From the NCBI GenBank assembly GCA_021774965.1, contig JAJFIL010000308.1:1-64000 (forward strand): DNA of 64,000 nt, given 5' to 3'. The translations under genes were made by a program, and so were the position numbers. Of the stretch, positions 49,182 through 57,674 are shown piece by piece. Position 1 is the first letter of the stretch. The number at the start of each line of letters is the position of its first letter. Under the pieces are notes generated by a model that searched no databases, was not told the origin of the DNA, and saw only the letters and a program-made list of their open reading frames with translations. Origin of the DNA: Alphaproteobacteria bacterium (GTDB taxonomy: Bacteria; Pseudomonadota; Alphaproteobacteria; JAJFIK01).

Positions 49182-52028
49182 GTGAGGCTTGAGTCACGCT
49201 TCACGTTGGATAATTGGTTACAAAAGTCAAAGGTACTCTCCGGGATTGCACTTAGGGGTGCGCCTCGGATTACACCCTGGATCACACAGGACCCAAGCTT
49301 GGAAAAGAATCTCTTCCGGTACATTTGGAATTATTCCAGGCGCGAGCAGCTGGCGGTGCTGGTGTTCGTGGGGCTTGCCTTGCCGTTCTATTTCGCCTCG
49401 CTCTCCCTGCCCCGCTATATTGTTGATGCCATTGAGACCGCGGCACGTAATTTTATAGAACCTGAGCTCGCTACTGAGACCAGCGGTATCTTCATGCGGC
49501 TCAGCTTGCCTTGGCCGGATTTTCTGGGCGGCGGGGTGCAATTCTTCCAAGGCTGGGAGCTGAGCCTGGAGCCTTTGATCCTGGCGCTCAGTTTTACCTA
49601 TCTTGCGCTGGTGATGATCAACGGCGGCTTTAAATTCCAGATCAACACTCTGAAGGGCCGTATGGGTGAGCGGATGTTGCGGCGCTTGCGCTATCAGTTG
49701 GTGGATCGGATCCTGCGCTTTCCCACCAGTTATTTCCGCAAGCTCAAGCCCGCTGAAGTTGCTTCCATGGTAAAAGACGAGGTCGAACCTTTGGGCGGCT
49801 TTATCGGGGATGCCTTTGTGCTGCCCATCTTCCAGGGCGGCCTGGGGCTTACGGCGCTCATTTTCATCATGGTACAGAACTTCTGGCTGGGCTGTATGGC
49901 GGGTGCTGTGGTTCTGGTGCAGGCCTTTATTATTCCAAAGCTGCGGCGGCCTATCCTGCGCCTGGGCAAGGAACGCCAGATCGCTGCCCGCCAGCTTGCA
50001 GGCCGCGTGGGCGAGTTGATGGATGGGGTCCAGGAGGTGCGCATCAATGCGACCTCCAACTATGAGCGCGCCGATATGACGGCACGCCTGGGGCGTATCT
50101 TTGATATCCGCTATGAAATCTTTCGCCGCAAGTTCTTTGTAAAGTTCCTCAATAATTTTCTGGGCCAGTTCACGCCGTTTCTGTTTTATGCGGTGGGCGG
50201 CATTCTGGCGGCACGCGGGCAACTGGATGTGGGTCAGCTTCTGGCCGTTCTGGTGGCGTACAAGGATCTGCCCGCGCCGGTAAAACAATTGATCGACTGG
50301 GATCAACAGCGCCTGGACGTGCAGATTAAATATGATCAGGTGATCGATCACTTTGACCCTGAAGACATGGTGGAGCCTGAACTTCAGCGCCCAGTAGGCG
50401 AGGTTAGTCATCTGCGCGGTGGTATTGAGGCCTCAAATCTTACGGTGACCGATGAGACGGGCGCGCGGCTGTTGCAGAACATCTCGTTCTCTGTGGCCTT
50501 GGGCGAGACCCTCGCCGTGGTGGGCCCCGCAGCGGGCGGTAAGGAGCATCTGGGGCCGACCTTGGTGCGCCTGTTTGGGGTTAGCGGGGGCAAGCTCGCT
50601 CTCGGGGGGCACGACCTGAGCAATCTGCCCGAAGGCATCATCGGTCGTTGGGTCGGGTATGCCGGGCAGGACACATATCTTTTCCCGGTCAGCATGCGGG
50701 AGAACCTTACCTATGGCCTCAAGCATGAACCTGTTGGTGAGGCAGATGACGCGATGCACCCCAGGAAGGCCTGGATAAATCGCGAAACCCAGCGTGCAGG
50801 CAACGCGCCTTTTGATATTGATGCGGAGTGGGTGGACTATCAATCCGTCGACGTGGAAGGCCCCGAAGCACTGAGCAAACGCATGCTGGAAGTTCTGCGC
50901 ATGGTCGGCCTGGAAGACGATGTCTATGAGCTAGGCTTATCAGGGCGCGTTTCTCTGGAGACGCATCCAGAGCTCATCACCAAACTTTTGGCGGCGCGCG
51001 AGCTGCTGCACAAACGCATCGAGGAACGCAGTCTGGGCCATCTGGTGGAGCGGTTTGATCCTGATCGCTACAACAACAATGCCTCCCTGGCGGAGAACTT
51101 GCTGTTCGGTCTGCCGTGCGGGCCTTTGCTGGCAGAAGGGGCGCTGGCGCAGCATCCTTATTTTGATGAGGTGATGAGCCGCTCGCATATCGCCGACAGG
51201 GTCGCAGGCATGGGCTTTGAGATTGCCCGCACCATGGTGGAATTGTTCGCGGACTTGCCAGCGGATCACCCGTTCTTTGATCAGTTCTCCTTTATCTCCG
51301 CCGACGAGTTGCCGGATTACCAAGCGCTGGTGAACCGCTATACCGGTAAAGTTTCCCACAGTGATCTGACGGAGGACGATTGCGGGCGGCTGGTCTCCCT
51401 TGCGCTGCGCTATGTTGAATCCCGTCACCGCCTGGGCTTGATCGATGATGACTTTGCCGCCCAAATCGTTCTTGCCCGGAAGATGTTTGCCCGCGGGCTG
51501 CCCGATAATCTTAAAGGCGCCGTGGAACCCCATGAGCCGTCGGCCTATAATGGTGCCACTTCTATTCAAGATAATTTGCTCTTTGGGCGGATCGCCTATG
51601 GCCAGGCCAAGGCGCAAGAACGGGTGGGTGTTTTGCTCACGGAAGTGCTTGAGGAATTGGGCCTGCACGAGGCTGTTTATGCCGCAGGGCTTGACTTCAA
51701 CGTAGGCCCGGGCGGCAAGCGTCTGACCACGACCCAGCGTCAATTGGTGGGCCTCGCGCGCGCAATCTTAAAGCGCCCGGATATTTTGGTGGTGGATGCG
51801 GCGCTGGCGGTGCTGGATACCTCCATGCAGAAAATGATCCTGGATAATGTGCTCAAATCATCCGGCAGCCGGGCGGTGATCTGGATCCTGGCGCGCCCCT
51901 ATCAGGCCAAGTTGTTTGATCGTACCTTGGTGATTGACGAGGGCCGGGTGATCGAAGAAGGAACCGCAGAAGATCTGGACGCAAGAGGCGGGCGCTTTAC
52001 GGCCCTTGCCGCGTCTCCTCGAGGTTAG
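49182..52028 (+). CDS. ABC-exporter-like protein with degenerate, internally duplicated NBD (948 aa, GTG start)
   Basis: ABC exporter TM domain (LKGRMGERMLRRLRYQLVDRILRFPTSYFRKLKPAEVASMVKDEVEPLGGF); NBD remnants VVGPAAGGKEHL, GYAGQDTYLFPVSMRENLTYG, SLAENLLFG, SIQDNLLFG, TTTQRQLVGLARAILKRPDILVVDAALAVLD. Confidence 0.92.
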   Translation: MRLESRFTLDNWLQKSKVLSGIALRGAPRITPWITQDPSLEKNLFRYIWNYSRREQLAVLVFVGLALPFYFASLSLPRYIVDAIETAARNFIEPELATETSGIFMRLSLPWPDFLGGGVQFFQGWELSLEPLILALSFTYLALVMINGGFKFQINTLKGRMGERMLRRLRYQLVDRILRFPTSYFRKLKPAEVASMVKDEVEPLGGFIGDAFVLPIFQGGLGLTALIFIMVQNFWLGCMAGAVVLVQAFIIPKLRRPILRLGKERQIAARQLAGRVGELMDGVQEVRINATSNYERADMTARLGRIFDIRYEIFRRKFFVKFLNNFLGQFTPFLFYAVGGILAARGQLDVGQLLAVLVAYKDLPAPVKQLIDWDQQRLDVQIKYDQVIDHFDPEDMVEPELQRPVGEVSHLRGGIEASNLTVTDETGARLLQNISFSVALGETLAVVGPAAGGKEHLGPTLVRLFGVSGGKLALGGHDLSNLPEGIIGRWVGYAGQDTYLFPVSMRENLTYGLKHEPVGEADDAMHPRKAWINRETQRAGNAPFDIDAEWVDYQSVDVEGPEALSKRMLEVLRMVGLEDDVYELGLSGRVSLETHPELITKLLAARELLHKRIEERSLGHLVERFDPDRYNNNASLAENLLFGLPCGPLLAEGALAQHPYFDEVMSRSHIADRVAGMGFEIARTMVELFADLPADHPFFDQFSFISADELPDYQALVNRYTGKVSHSDLTEDDCGRLVSLALRYVESRHRLGLIDDDFAAQIVLARKMFARGLPDNLKGAVEPHEPSAYNGATSIQDNLLFGRIAYGQAKAQERVGVLLTEVLEELGLHEAVYAAGLDFNVGPGGKRLTTTQRQLVGLARAILKRPDILVVDAALAVLDTSMQKMILDNVLKSSGSRAVIWILARPYQAKLFDRTLVIDEGRVIEEGTAEDLDARGGRFTALAASPRG

Positions 52029-52045
52029 ATGATGGAGCAAGACAC

Positions 52046-52519
52046 GTGAGCCTGAGTGATGAAGTCGAACTGCTCCGCAAGGTGCCTATCTTTGCCAATG
52101 TGGAATTGGCGAAGCTGAAGCTGCTTGCCTTTACCTCAGAACGCATGCGCTTTGACCCCGGCCAGGTGGTTTTCAAACAGGGGGATGCCGGCGATGCTGC
52201 CTATGTGATCATCGAAGGGGTGGCCGAAGTCATGGTGGACACCCCCACCGGGCCGATAAAGATTCTTGAATTCGAACAGCACTCGTTCATCGGTGAAATC
52301 GCCATTCTGTGTGATGTGCCGCGCACGGCCTCTGTGATCGCCAAGACAGAACTGCACACTTTACGTATCTCAAAGGATTTGTTCTTCCGCCTGGTAGAGG
52401 AATTTCCGCAAATGGCAGTGGAGATCATGCGCGTGCTGGCCATGCGGGTGGAGAACACCACAGCTGAGCTGACCGATGCGCGCAACCGCCTGCGCGAAGC
52501 CGGCCTTGAAACTGATTAA
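52046..52519 (+). CDS. Stand-alone cyclic nucleotide-binding domain protein (GTG start)
   Basis: GQVVFKQGDAGDAAYVIIEGVAEV; FIGEIAILCDVPRTASVIA; no HTH domain. Confidence 0.92.
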   Translation: MSLSDEVELLRKVPIFANVELAKLKLLAFTSERMRFDPGQVVFKQGDAGDAAYVIIEGVAEVMVDTPTGPIKILEFEQHSFIGEIAILCDVPRTASVIAKTELHTLRISKDLFFRLVEEFPQMAVEIMRVLAMRVENTTAELTDARNRLREAGLETD

Positions 52520-52539
52520 TACGTAGACGGAGCAACCAC

Positions 52540-53007
52540 GTGGCATATGAGACCATCGATCCTGAAAAGCGCAAATCCTATCCGCCTGCCATTCAGGCAA
52601 TTCTGAAAAAGCCCAGCCCGGCAAGCGAATATCTGGGTATCGAGCTTGAGGCTTTGGACATGGACGCCGCCCGCGTGCGGGTGGCCTTTAACGCTGAAGA
52701 GCGCCTGTGCAATAAATGGGGCGGGCTCCACGGGGGCATGGTGGCGGCCATGCTGGACGATTTGATGTCCATTGCGGTGGGGCTTTCTCTTGAATGGGGG
52801 CAAATCACCCCAACATTGGAAATGAAGACCAGTTATATCGCGGCGGGTCGCCCTGGGCGGCTCATCGGGGAAGGCTGGGTGGTCAAGCGGGGTAAATCGG
52901 TGGCCTTTATTGAGGCGAACCTCAAAAACGCAGATGGGGAATTGGTGGCGACAGGTTCGTCCACCGCGCGGATCGTGACAATGAAACCTGCTGAGGAAAA
53001 AGGCTAA
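52540..53007 (+). CDS. PaaI-family (hotdog) thioesterase
   Basis: NKWGGLHGGMVAAMLDDLMSIAV; TPTLEMKTSYIAAGRPG. Confidence 0.85.
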   Translation: MAYETIDPEKRKSYPPAIQAILKKPSPASEYLGIELEALDMDAARVRVAFNAEERLCNKWGGLHGGMVAAMLDDLMSIAVGLSLEWGQITPTLEMKTSYIAAGRPGRLIGEGWVVKRGKSVAFIEANLKNADGELVATGSSTARIVTMKPAEEKG

Positions 53008-53018
53008 ATCCAAGAGCA

Positions 53019-53978
53019 ATGACGTATCTGGGTATTCTTGCCGGGCTGGTGATGCTGGCTGTCGGGGGCGACATATTAATCAGAGGTGCGGTCTCCCTGG
53101 CCAAGGGCCTGGGCATGTCGCCGTTGATCATCGGGCTTACCGTGGTGGCGTTCGGCACTTCGGCGCCGGAAATGATTGCCAGCCTGCGGGCCGCCTACCT
53201 GGGCGCGCCAGGTATCGCCGTGGGCAATATCATGGGCTCGAACATTGCCAACATCCTGCTCATCCTGGGGGTCGCAGCTCTCATCACACCGCTCTCTGCC
53301 GACAAGAAAGGTTTCAGGCGGGATGCCACGGCGCTCACTGTCTCGGCGCTGTTTTTCATGTTTGCCATCCTGTGGGGCGAGGCCAGCCGCCTCTGGGGCA
53401 TTGTCGCCGTAACGATGCTGAATACCTACATCATCGTGGCTTACCGCAGTGGCCGCGAATTTGGCGAAGAAGGGGTCATCACCACGGAGGCCCGCTTTGC
53501 CGAACGGCATCTGAAATTTGATCTCGCCCTGTTGACCGATGTGGGCATTCTCATTGCCGGGTTTGTGATCTTGGGCTTTGGCGGCGACATGCTGGTGCGT
53601 TCCTCGGTGACCGTAGCGCGGGAATGGGGCCTGTCTGAAACCTTCATTGGACTGACAATCGTGGCGCTGGGCACCTCGGCACCGGAACTGGTGGTTTCTA
53701 TTCTGGCAGCCCTTAAACGCCAGACCGATGTGGCCCTGGGCAACATCATCGGCTCGAACCTCTTTAATGTGCTCGCGGTGCTGGGGGTGACGTCGATCGC
53801 CATCCCCATCCCCATCGGCGGCGGCCTGGCAGGGTTCGATATCTGGGTCATGCTGGCAGCTACCGCACTACTGGTGTGGGTCGCCTGGTCAGATTACAAG
53901 ATCACCCGTCGCGAGGGCTTCGTGCTTCTGGCGTGTTATGTGGCATACCTCGGCCTGAAGCTGGCACTGTTTTTGTAG
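53019..53978 (+). CDS. Calcium/sodium antiporter (CaCA family)
   Basis: Two inverted alpha-repeats GLTVVAFGTSAPEMI...GNIMGSNIANILLILG and GLTIVALGTSAPELV...GNIIGSNLFNVLAVLG. Confidence 0.97.
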   Translation: MTYLGILAGLVMLAVGGDILIRGAVSLAKGLGMSPLIIGLTVVAFGTSAPEMIASLRAAYLGAPGIAVGNIMGSNIANILLILGVAALITPLSADKKGFRRDATALTVSALFFMFAILWGEASRLWGIVAVTMLNTYIIVAYRSGREFGEEGVITTEARFAERHLKFDLALLTDVGILIAGFVILGFGGDMLVRSSVTVAREWGLSETFIGLTIVALGTSAPELVVSILAALKRQTDVALGNIIGSNLFNVLAVLGVTSIAIPIPIGGGLAGFDIWVMLAATALLVWVAWSDYKITRREGFVLLACYVAYLGLKLALFL

Positions 53979-53989
53979 GGGGTTTGGAG

Positions 53990-54135
53990 TGTTTGATGTA
54001 GTCCCTTCCCCCCCCTTGCGGGGGAAGGTTAGGATGGGGGGGCACCGAAGGCGCATCAGGATCGCTGATGGCCTTCCACCCCCACCCGGCGCGCTTCGCT
54101 TGCCGACCTCCCCCGTCAAGGGGGAGGTGATTTAG
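53990..54135. repeat. G/C-run dispersed intergenic repeat (related to interiors of the MITE-like copies)
   Basis: CTTCCCCCCCCTTGCGGGGGAAGG...CCGACCTCCCCCGTCAAGGGGGAGG. Confidence 0.65.
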
Positions 54136-54445
54136 GTAAGCTGGTATGTTTGAGCCTAACAAGTGCCTTTGTATTGTGTCACAAGATGCTGCGACCTAAC
54201 AATGTATAGCCGAGAGCGTGTTGTTCCGCCTACTTTAGAGCCCATGCCCCGAAAATTTGAGGAATCGCTATGCCCAAAATGGCAATTATTTCTCCGTATA
54301 CCCATAAACCCATGAGCGCGGAGGTCATCGGTCATTACAATCACTTTCATGACCCGAGTGATCTTTCATATGAAATGGTTTACTGAGATGTGCGGAAACG
54401 GGTAAGCCAATCCTTGTTTCCCGCGAAATCTACAATGAAGTAGAT

Positions 54446-54874
54446 ATGTCGGACCCATACATCGTTTACCCAACTTCTGCGAAGGAGCTGAACGAGCAGG
54501 TTCCTGAAGAGGTTCACTATTACTTTAATGAAGCGCAGAAATGTATTGGCGCAAATGCAAACACTGCTGCAGTTGTAATGTGTCGAGCGGCCCTCGAAGC
54601 AATCGCAAAATCAAAGCTCACTGGCACCCCATCAAAGAAGCCTCTTGCGAAAATGGTCGCGGAGCTGAAAGCGCAGAATACAATTAACAATGACTTGGAA
54701 GAATGGTTTGACGGCCTAAGGGTTCTTGGGAACAAGGGGGCGCATGCGTCTGGGCATAAGCCGACTAAACGAGATGCCGCCGACGCGGTTGATTTCGTCC
54801 TTGCCCTATCGGACTACATTTTTACCTACAAACAAAAATTCGACGACTTTAAGAAACGTCAATCTGGCTCATAA
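54446..54874 (+). CDS. DUF4145-domain protein, possibly N-terminally truncated
   Basis: YYFNEAQKCIGANANTAAVVMCRAALEAIAKSKL...LEEWFDGLRVLGNKGAHA; upstream coding-like sequence in shifted frames. Confidence 0.75.
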   Translation: MSDPYIVYPTSAKELNEQVPEEVHYYFNEAQKCIGANANTAAVVMCRAALEAIAKSKLTGTPSKKPLAKMVAELKAQNTINNDLEEWFDGLRVLGNKGAHASGHKPTKRDAADAVDFVLALSDYIFTYKQKFDDFKKRQSGS

Positions 54875-55681
54875 CGTGATATCCATCAACACCGGCACGT
54901 GGTCCGACGGCCTCTCCCATCCCCTCGCATCTGTCAGGATACGGATGTTTCCTGATGCTTCGGCCAGAGCCGGGGTGACCCAGATGTGATCCAGTCTGCG
55001 GCCTTTGTTCGCTGCGCGCCAGTCCTTCGCGCGATATGACCACCAGGTGTAAAGCTTTTCAGGTTCCGGGGTTTCTTCCCGCATCACGTCCACCCATTTG
55101 TGGGAGGCCTGAAGGGCGTCCATGTGTTCTACCTCGATAGGTGTATGGCTGACAGTTTTAAGAAGCTGCTTGTGGCCCCAGACGTCGTGTTCCCGCGGGG
55201 CGATGTTAAGATCCCCCACCATCACCAGTTTGTTTTTCGTCTTTGTACGTCGTTTGCCGAACATCTCCGTCATCTCGGTTAGGAAATCCAGCTTGTGAGC
55301 AAACTTTTCATTCACGGCGCGGTCGGGCTCGTCGCCTCCCGCAGGCACATAAAAATTGTGCAGCTCAAGGCCTTCGTGGGGCCCGCCGTCCAACGTTACC
55401 GCCACATGGCGGCTGTCGCCTTTTTCGCAAAAGTCGCGCTTGGTGGTTTTGGCAAAGGGCACGCGGCTGACGGTGGCGACCCCGTGATAGCCCTTCTGGC
55501 CATTTACGGCGATATGCTCATAGCCCATTTCCGCGAAGGCTTTGGTAGGAAAGGAGCCATCTTCGCATTTGATTTCCTGCAAACAGAGGATATCGGGGGC
55601 ATAGCCCTTGAGCAGGTCTTTAACCAGCTCGATGCGCAGGCGAACGGAATTGATGTTCCAGGTGGCGATGGTCAGCGTCAT
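54869..55681 (-). CDS. xth: Exodeoxyribonuclease III
   Basis: TLTIATWNINSVRLR; DILCLQEIKCED; VMVGDLNIAPREHDVW; RLDHIWVTPALA; SDHVPVLMDI. Confidence 0.96.
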   Translation of the reverse strand: MTLTIATWNINSVRLRIELVKDLLKGYAPDILCLQEIKCEDGSFPTKAFAEMGYEHIAVNGQKGYHGVATVSRVPFAKTTKRDFCEKGDSRHVAVTLDGGPHEGLELHNFYVPAGGDEPDRAVNEKFAHKLDFLTEMTEMFGKRRTKTKNKLVMVGDLNIAPREHDVWGHKQLLKTVSHTPIEVEHMDALQASHKWVDVMREETPEPEKLYTWWSYRAKDWRAANKGRRLDHIWVTPALAEASGNIRILTDARGWERPSDHVPVLMDITL

Positions 55682-55846
55682 GAATGAGATCTCGATTGAA
55701 GGATGAGTGAGCAGGAATGTTGGCCGGTAAACAAGTTGGTAAAACTAAATGCAAACGGAGGTAAAACTTTGTTCACGAGATTGCATTTCGTTTTTACTTG
55801 AGCCGACGGTCCGAAAAACTTGACCCCGCCGGCCAGGGCCCTCGGC

Positions 55847-56479
55847 TTAAAAAATATTCAGGGTCATGCCCGCCACGCCCATGGGCCAGCGCCCCTGGGT
55901 GAAAAGCTGGTAGCGGGCTGAGAAAGGGTGGTCCTCCTCGCCGGCCAGAAGCACCAGCATGGCGGTGTGGGTGGCCTGGACGGCGGCGCCCACCGCCGCA
56001 GTCAGGATCTCCCGGTCTTCCAGATCGGAAAGATGCGCCATCTCATCAGCGGCGGCCTTGATCATGGGGGTGACCGTGGAGATGGTGAAGTTCTGAACCA
56101 CCTCAAACTCTTCGTCGCTCAAGGTCTCGAGCGCCAGCATGGTCAGATCAGCCCGCAGGCCCTCTTCTGCCGCCCAGCCGTCGCTGTCCCAGTCCAGGCT
56201 AGCTGCCGCAGCGCCAGCATCCTCCCAGCTCGAGACCCGGGCAGGTTCGGCGTGGGCAAATCCCAACCCGTCCAGGAACTGGCGGGCAGCCGCCTTGTCG
56301 TCCTTGTTCAGAACATCTCCCAGGCGCGCGAACCAAGGCACTTGGCTGGCCCCGCTGGCAAAGCGCTGGATCACCGCTATCGCAGGCTGACGCTCAATCA
56401 GCTCCTCAATCAGGGCCTGATGAAGCTCGGCCTCGTCTTCATCGTTTTCTTCAGGGTACTCAGCGGTGGGATCTTGCAT
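55847..56479 (-). CDS. Conserved hypothetical protein
   Basis: 210-aa acidic ORF with coding-like composition and no opposing better ORF. Confidence 0.6.
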   Translation of the reverse strand: MQDPTAEYPEENDEDEAELHQALIEELIERQPAIAVIQRFASGASQVPWFARLGDVLNKDDKAAARQFLDGLGFAHAEPARVSSWEDAGAAAASLDWDSDGWAAEEGLRADLTMLALETLSDEEFEVVQNFTISTVTPMIKAAADEMAHLSDLEDREILTAAVGAAVQATHTAMLVLLAGEEDHPFSARYQLFTQGRWPMGVAGMTLNIF

Positions 56480-56662
56480 AGGGTCAGCTTGCTTGGCGTT
56501 CGGGGTGAAATCAGAAGAGCCCGCTTGTAATGGTATCTGGCGCTGCCGTCACCACCTCTTAGTTGGGCCAGGTAGGCCCTCGTAATTGGTGTGCCTTGGC
56601 AAGCAGTAAAATTTGACGCTTTTTTATTGACTGTGTTGCGAACACCTAAGCCAGGCCCCCAT

Positions 56663-56697
56663 AAAAATGGCGCCCGACTTAGGGCTAGTCGGGCGCC
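56663..56697 (-). terminator. Intrinsic terminator (minus strand)
   Basis: GGCGCCCGACTAGCCCTAAGTCGGGCGCCATTTTTAT. Confidence 0.85.
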
Positions 56698-56812
56698 GAT
56701 ATGCGCGTCTAAGCGCTCGGCACTGGGAGGGGATGTTCCAGTGCCTCCGAACGGCCCGAGGATCTGCAAGCGGGGGGGCAACGCTGATCCGTTGGTTCTG
56801 CCGTTCGGCAAC
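56663..56812 (-). ncRNA. Candidate small structured RNA
   Basis: Minus strand: TTGCCA-17 nt-TACATT promoter-like boxes (56842-56847, 56819-56824), internal GGCACTGG/CCAGTGCC hairpin, 11-bp terminator stem GGCGCCCGACT/AGTCGGGCGCC followed by ATTTTTAT. Confidence 0.55.
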
Positions 56813-57241
56813 GAAATTAATGTACCAAAAAACCACCCGTTTGGCAATGCTTTTCTCAGGGTTTCTGCGGGGTTGAGGGCCTCTCTGGGCCTTGGCAGAA
56901 GGCCTCATGCGCGTGCCGCGTGTTGGCTCTGGGGCGCTTGGGGTTGTGCTTCGGTCGCCACAAGTGTGTTATCAAATGGTTAACGTGCGACACGCGGGAT
57001 TCAGAATTTGCCGGAAATTGGCGGTCTTCAGAGTCGTGAGACAGGCTTTGAATCGGTGAATTCTGTTAATGATATTTATGCAACAACTTAAGGAAAAAAC
57101 CTTTTCGGGTTGTTGGGCCGGGTGATCAAGTTCTCGTCTGGCGAGTGAAAAAAAACTAAGGGCGGTCAATCACCCGGCTATTTGGGGCCTCTTGGAAGAG
57201 GAGTGATGGCGGTCAAAGCTCTCAAAGAGCCTTGAGACACC

Positions 57242-57334
57242 TTAAGCCAAGCCATTCTGAAGGCCTGAGTAGAGAACAGCAAAGAAGCCAACGGCTGCTG
57301 CGCTGTAAAAGAAGGTGGTGAAGGTGGCTCTCAT
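57242..57334 (-). CDS. Candidate 30-aa single-pass membrane peptide MRATFTTFFYSAAAVGFFAVLYSGLQNGLA
   Basis: AAGGA 8 nt upstream of ATG, one hydrophobic segment, stop TAA. Confidence 0.5.
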   Translation of the reverse strand: MRATFTTFFYSAAAVGFFAVLYSGLQNGLA

Positions 57335-57506
57335 CGGTCTGGTCCTTGTCCTGGTCTTTCTGGGGGCGGGCCTCTCTGGCCACAACAGGGAGATGGGCGC
57401 GGGCGGGCTCAGAGACATCACAAAACGAGGGAGGCATTTTGTTGCCCCTATTTGCATCCAGGCAAAGGTCTCTGAAAAAGCCCTGAAAACTGCGCGATTT
57501 AACGAA

Positions 57507-57540
57507 AAAAGGCCGACCAGTTTGGGGCTGATCGGCCAAG
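57507..57540 (-). terminator. Intrinsic terminator downstream of lolA
   Basis: Minus strand GGCCGATCAGCCCCAAACTGGTCGGCCTTTTTT. Confidence 0.8.
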
Positions 57541-57674
57541 GGTTTGGTTTGGAGGATCGCTTTGGGCGATCAAGACCATGTACTGGTCATGAGCCAAACA
57601 TGCCTGTTTCCGCCCAGAGGCGATAGGCAAATTCAATCGACAATTTTGCTGGTGATGGGATCTGGTCGAAGCGC

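Noticed and set aside
49227-50411. 394-aa minus-strand ORF opposite the ABC-like gene
   Set aside because: Antisense to a coding TM domain with clear homology; no signal peptide or motif
56410-56908. ORFs of 94-145 aa over the candidate sRNA region
   Set aside because: Mutually overlapping in several frames without motifs; the terminator and promoter-like boxes fit a noncoding RNA better
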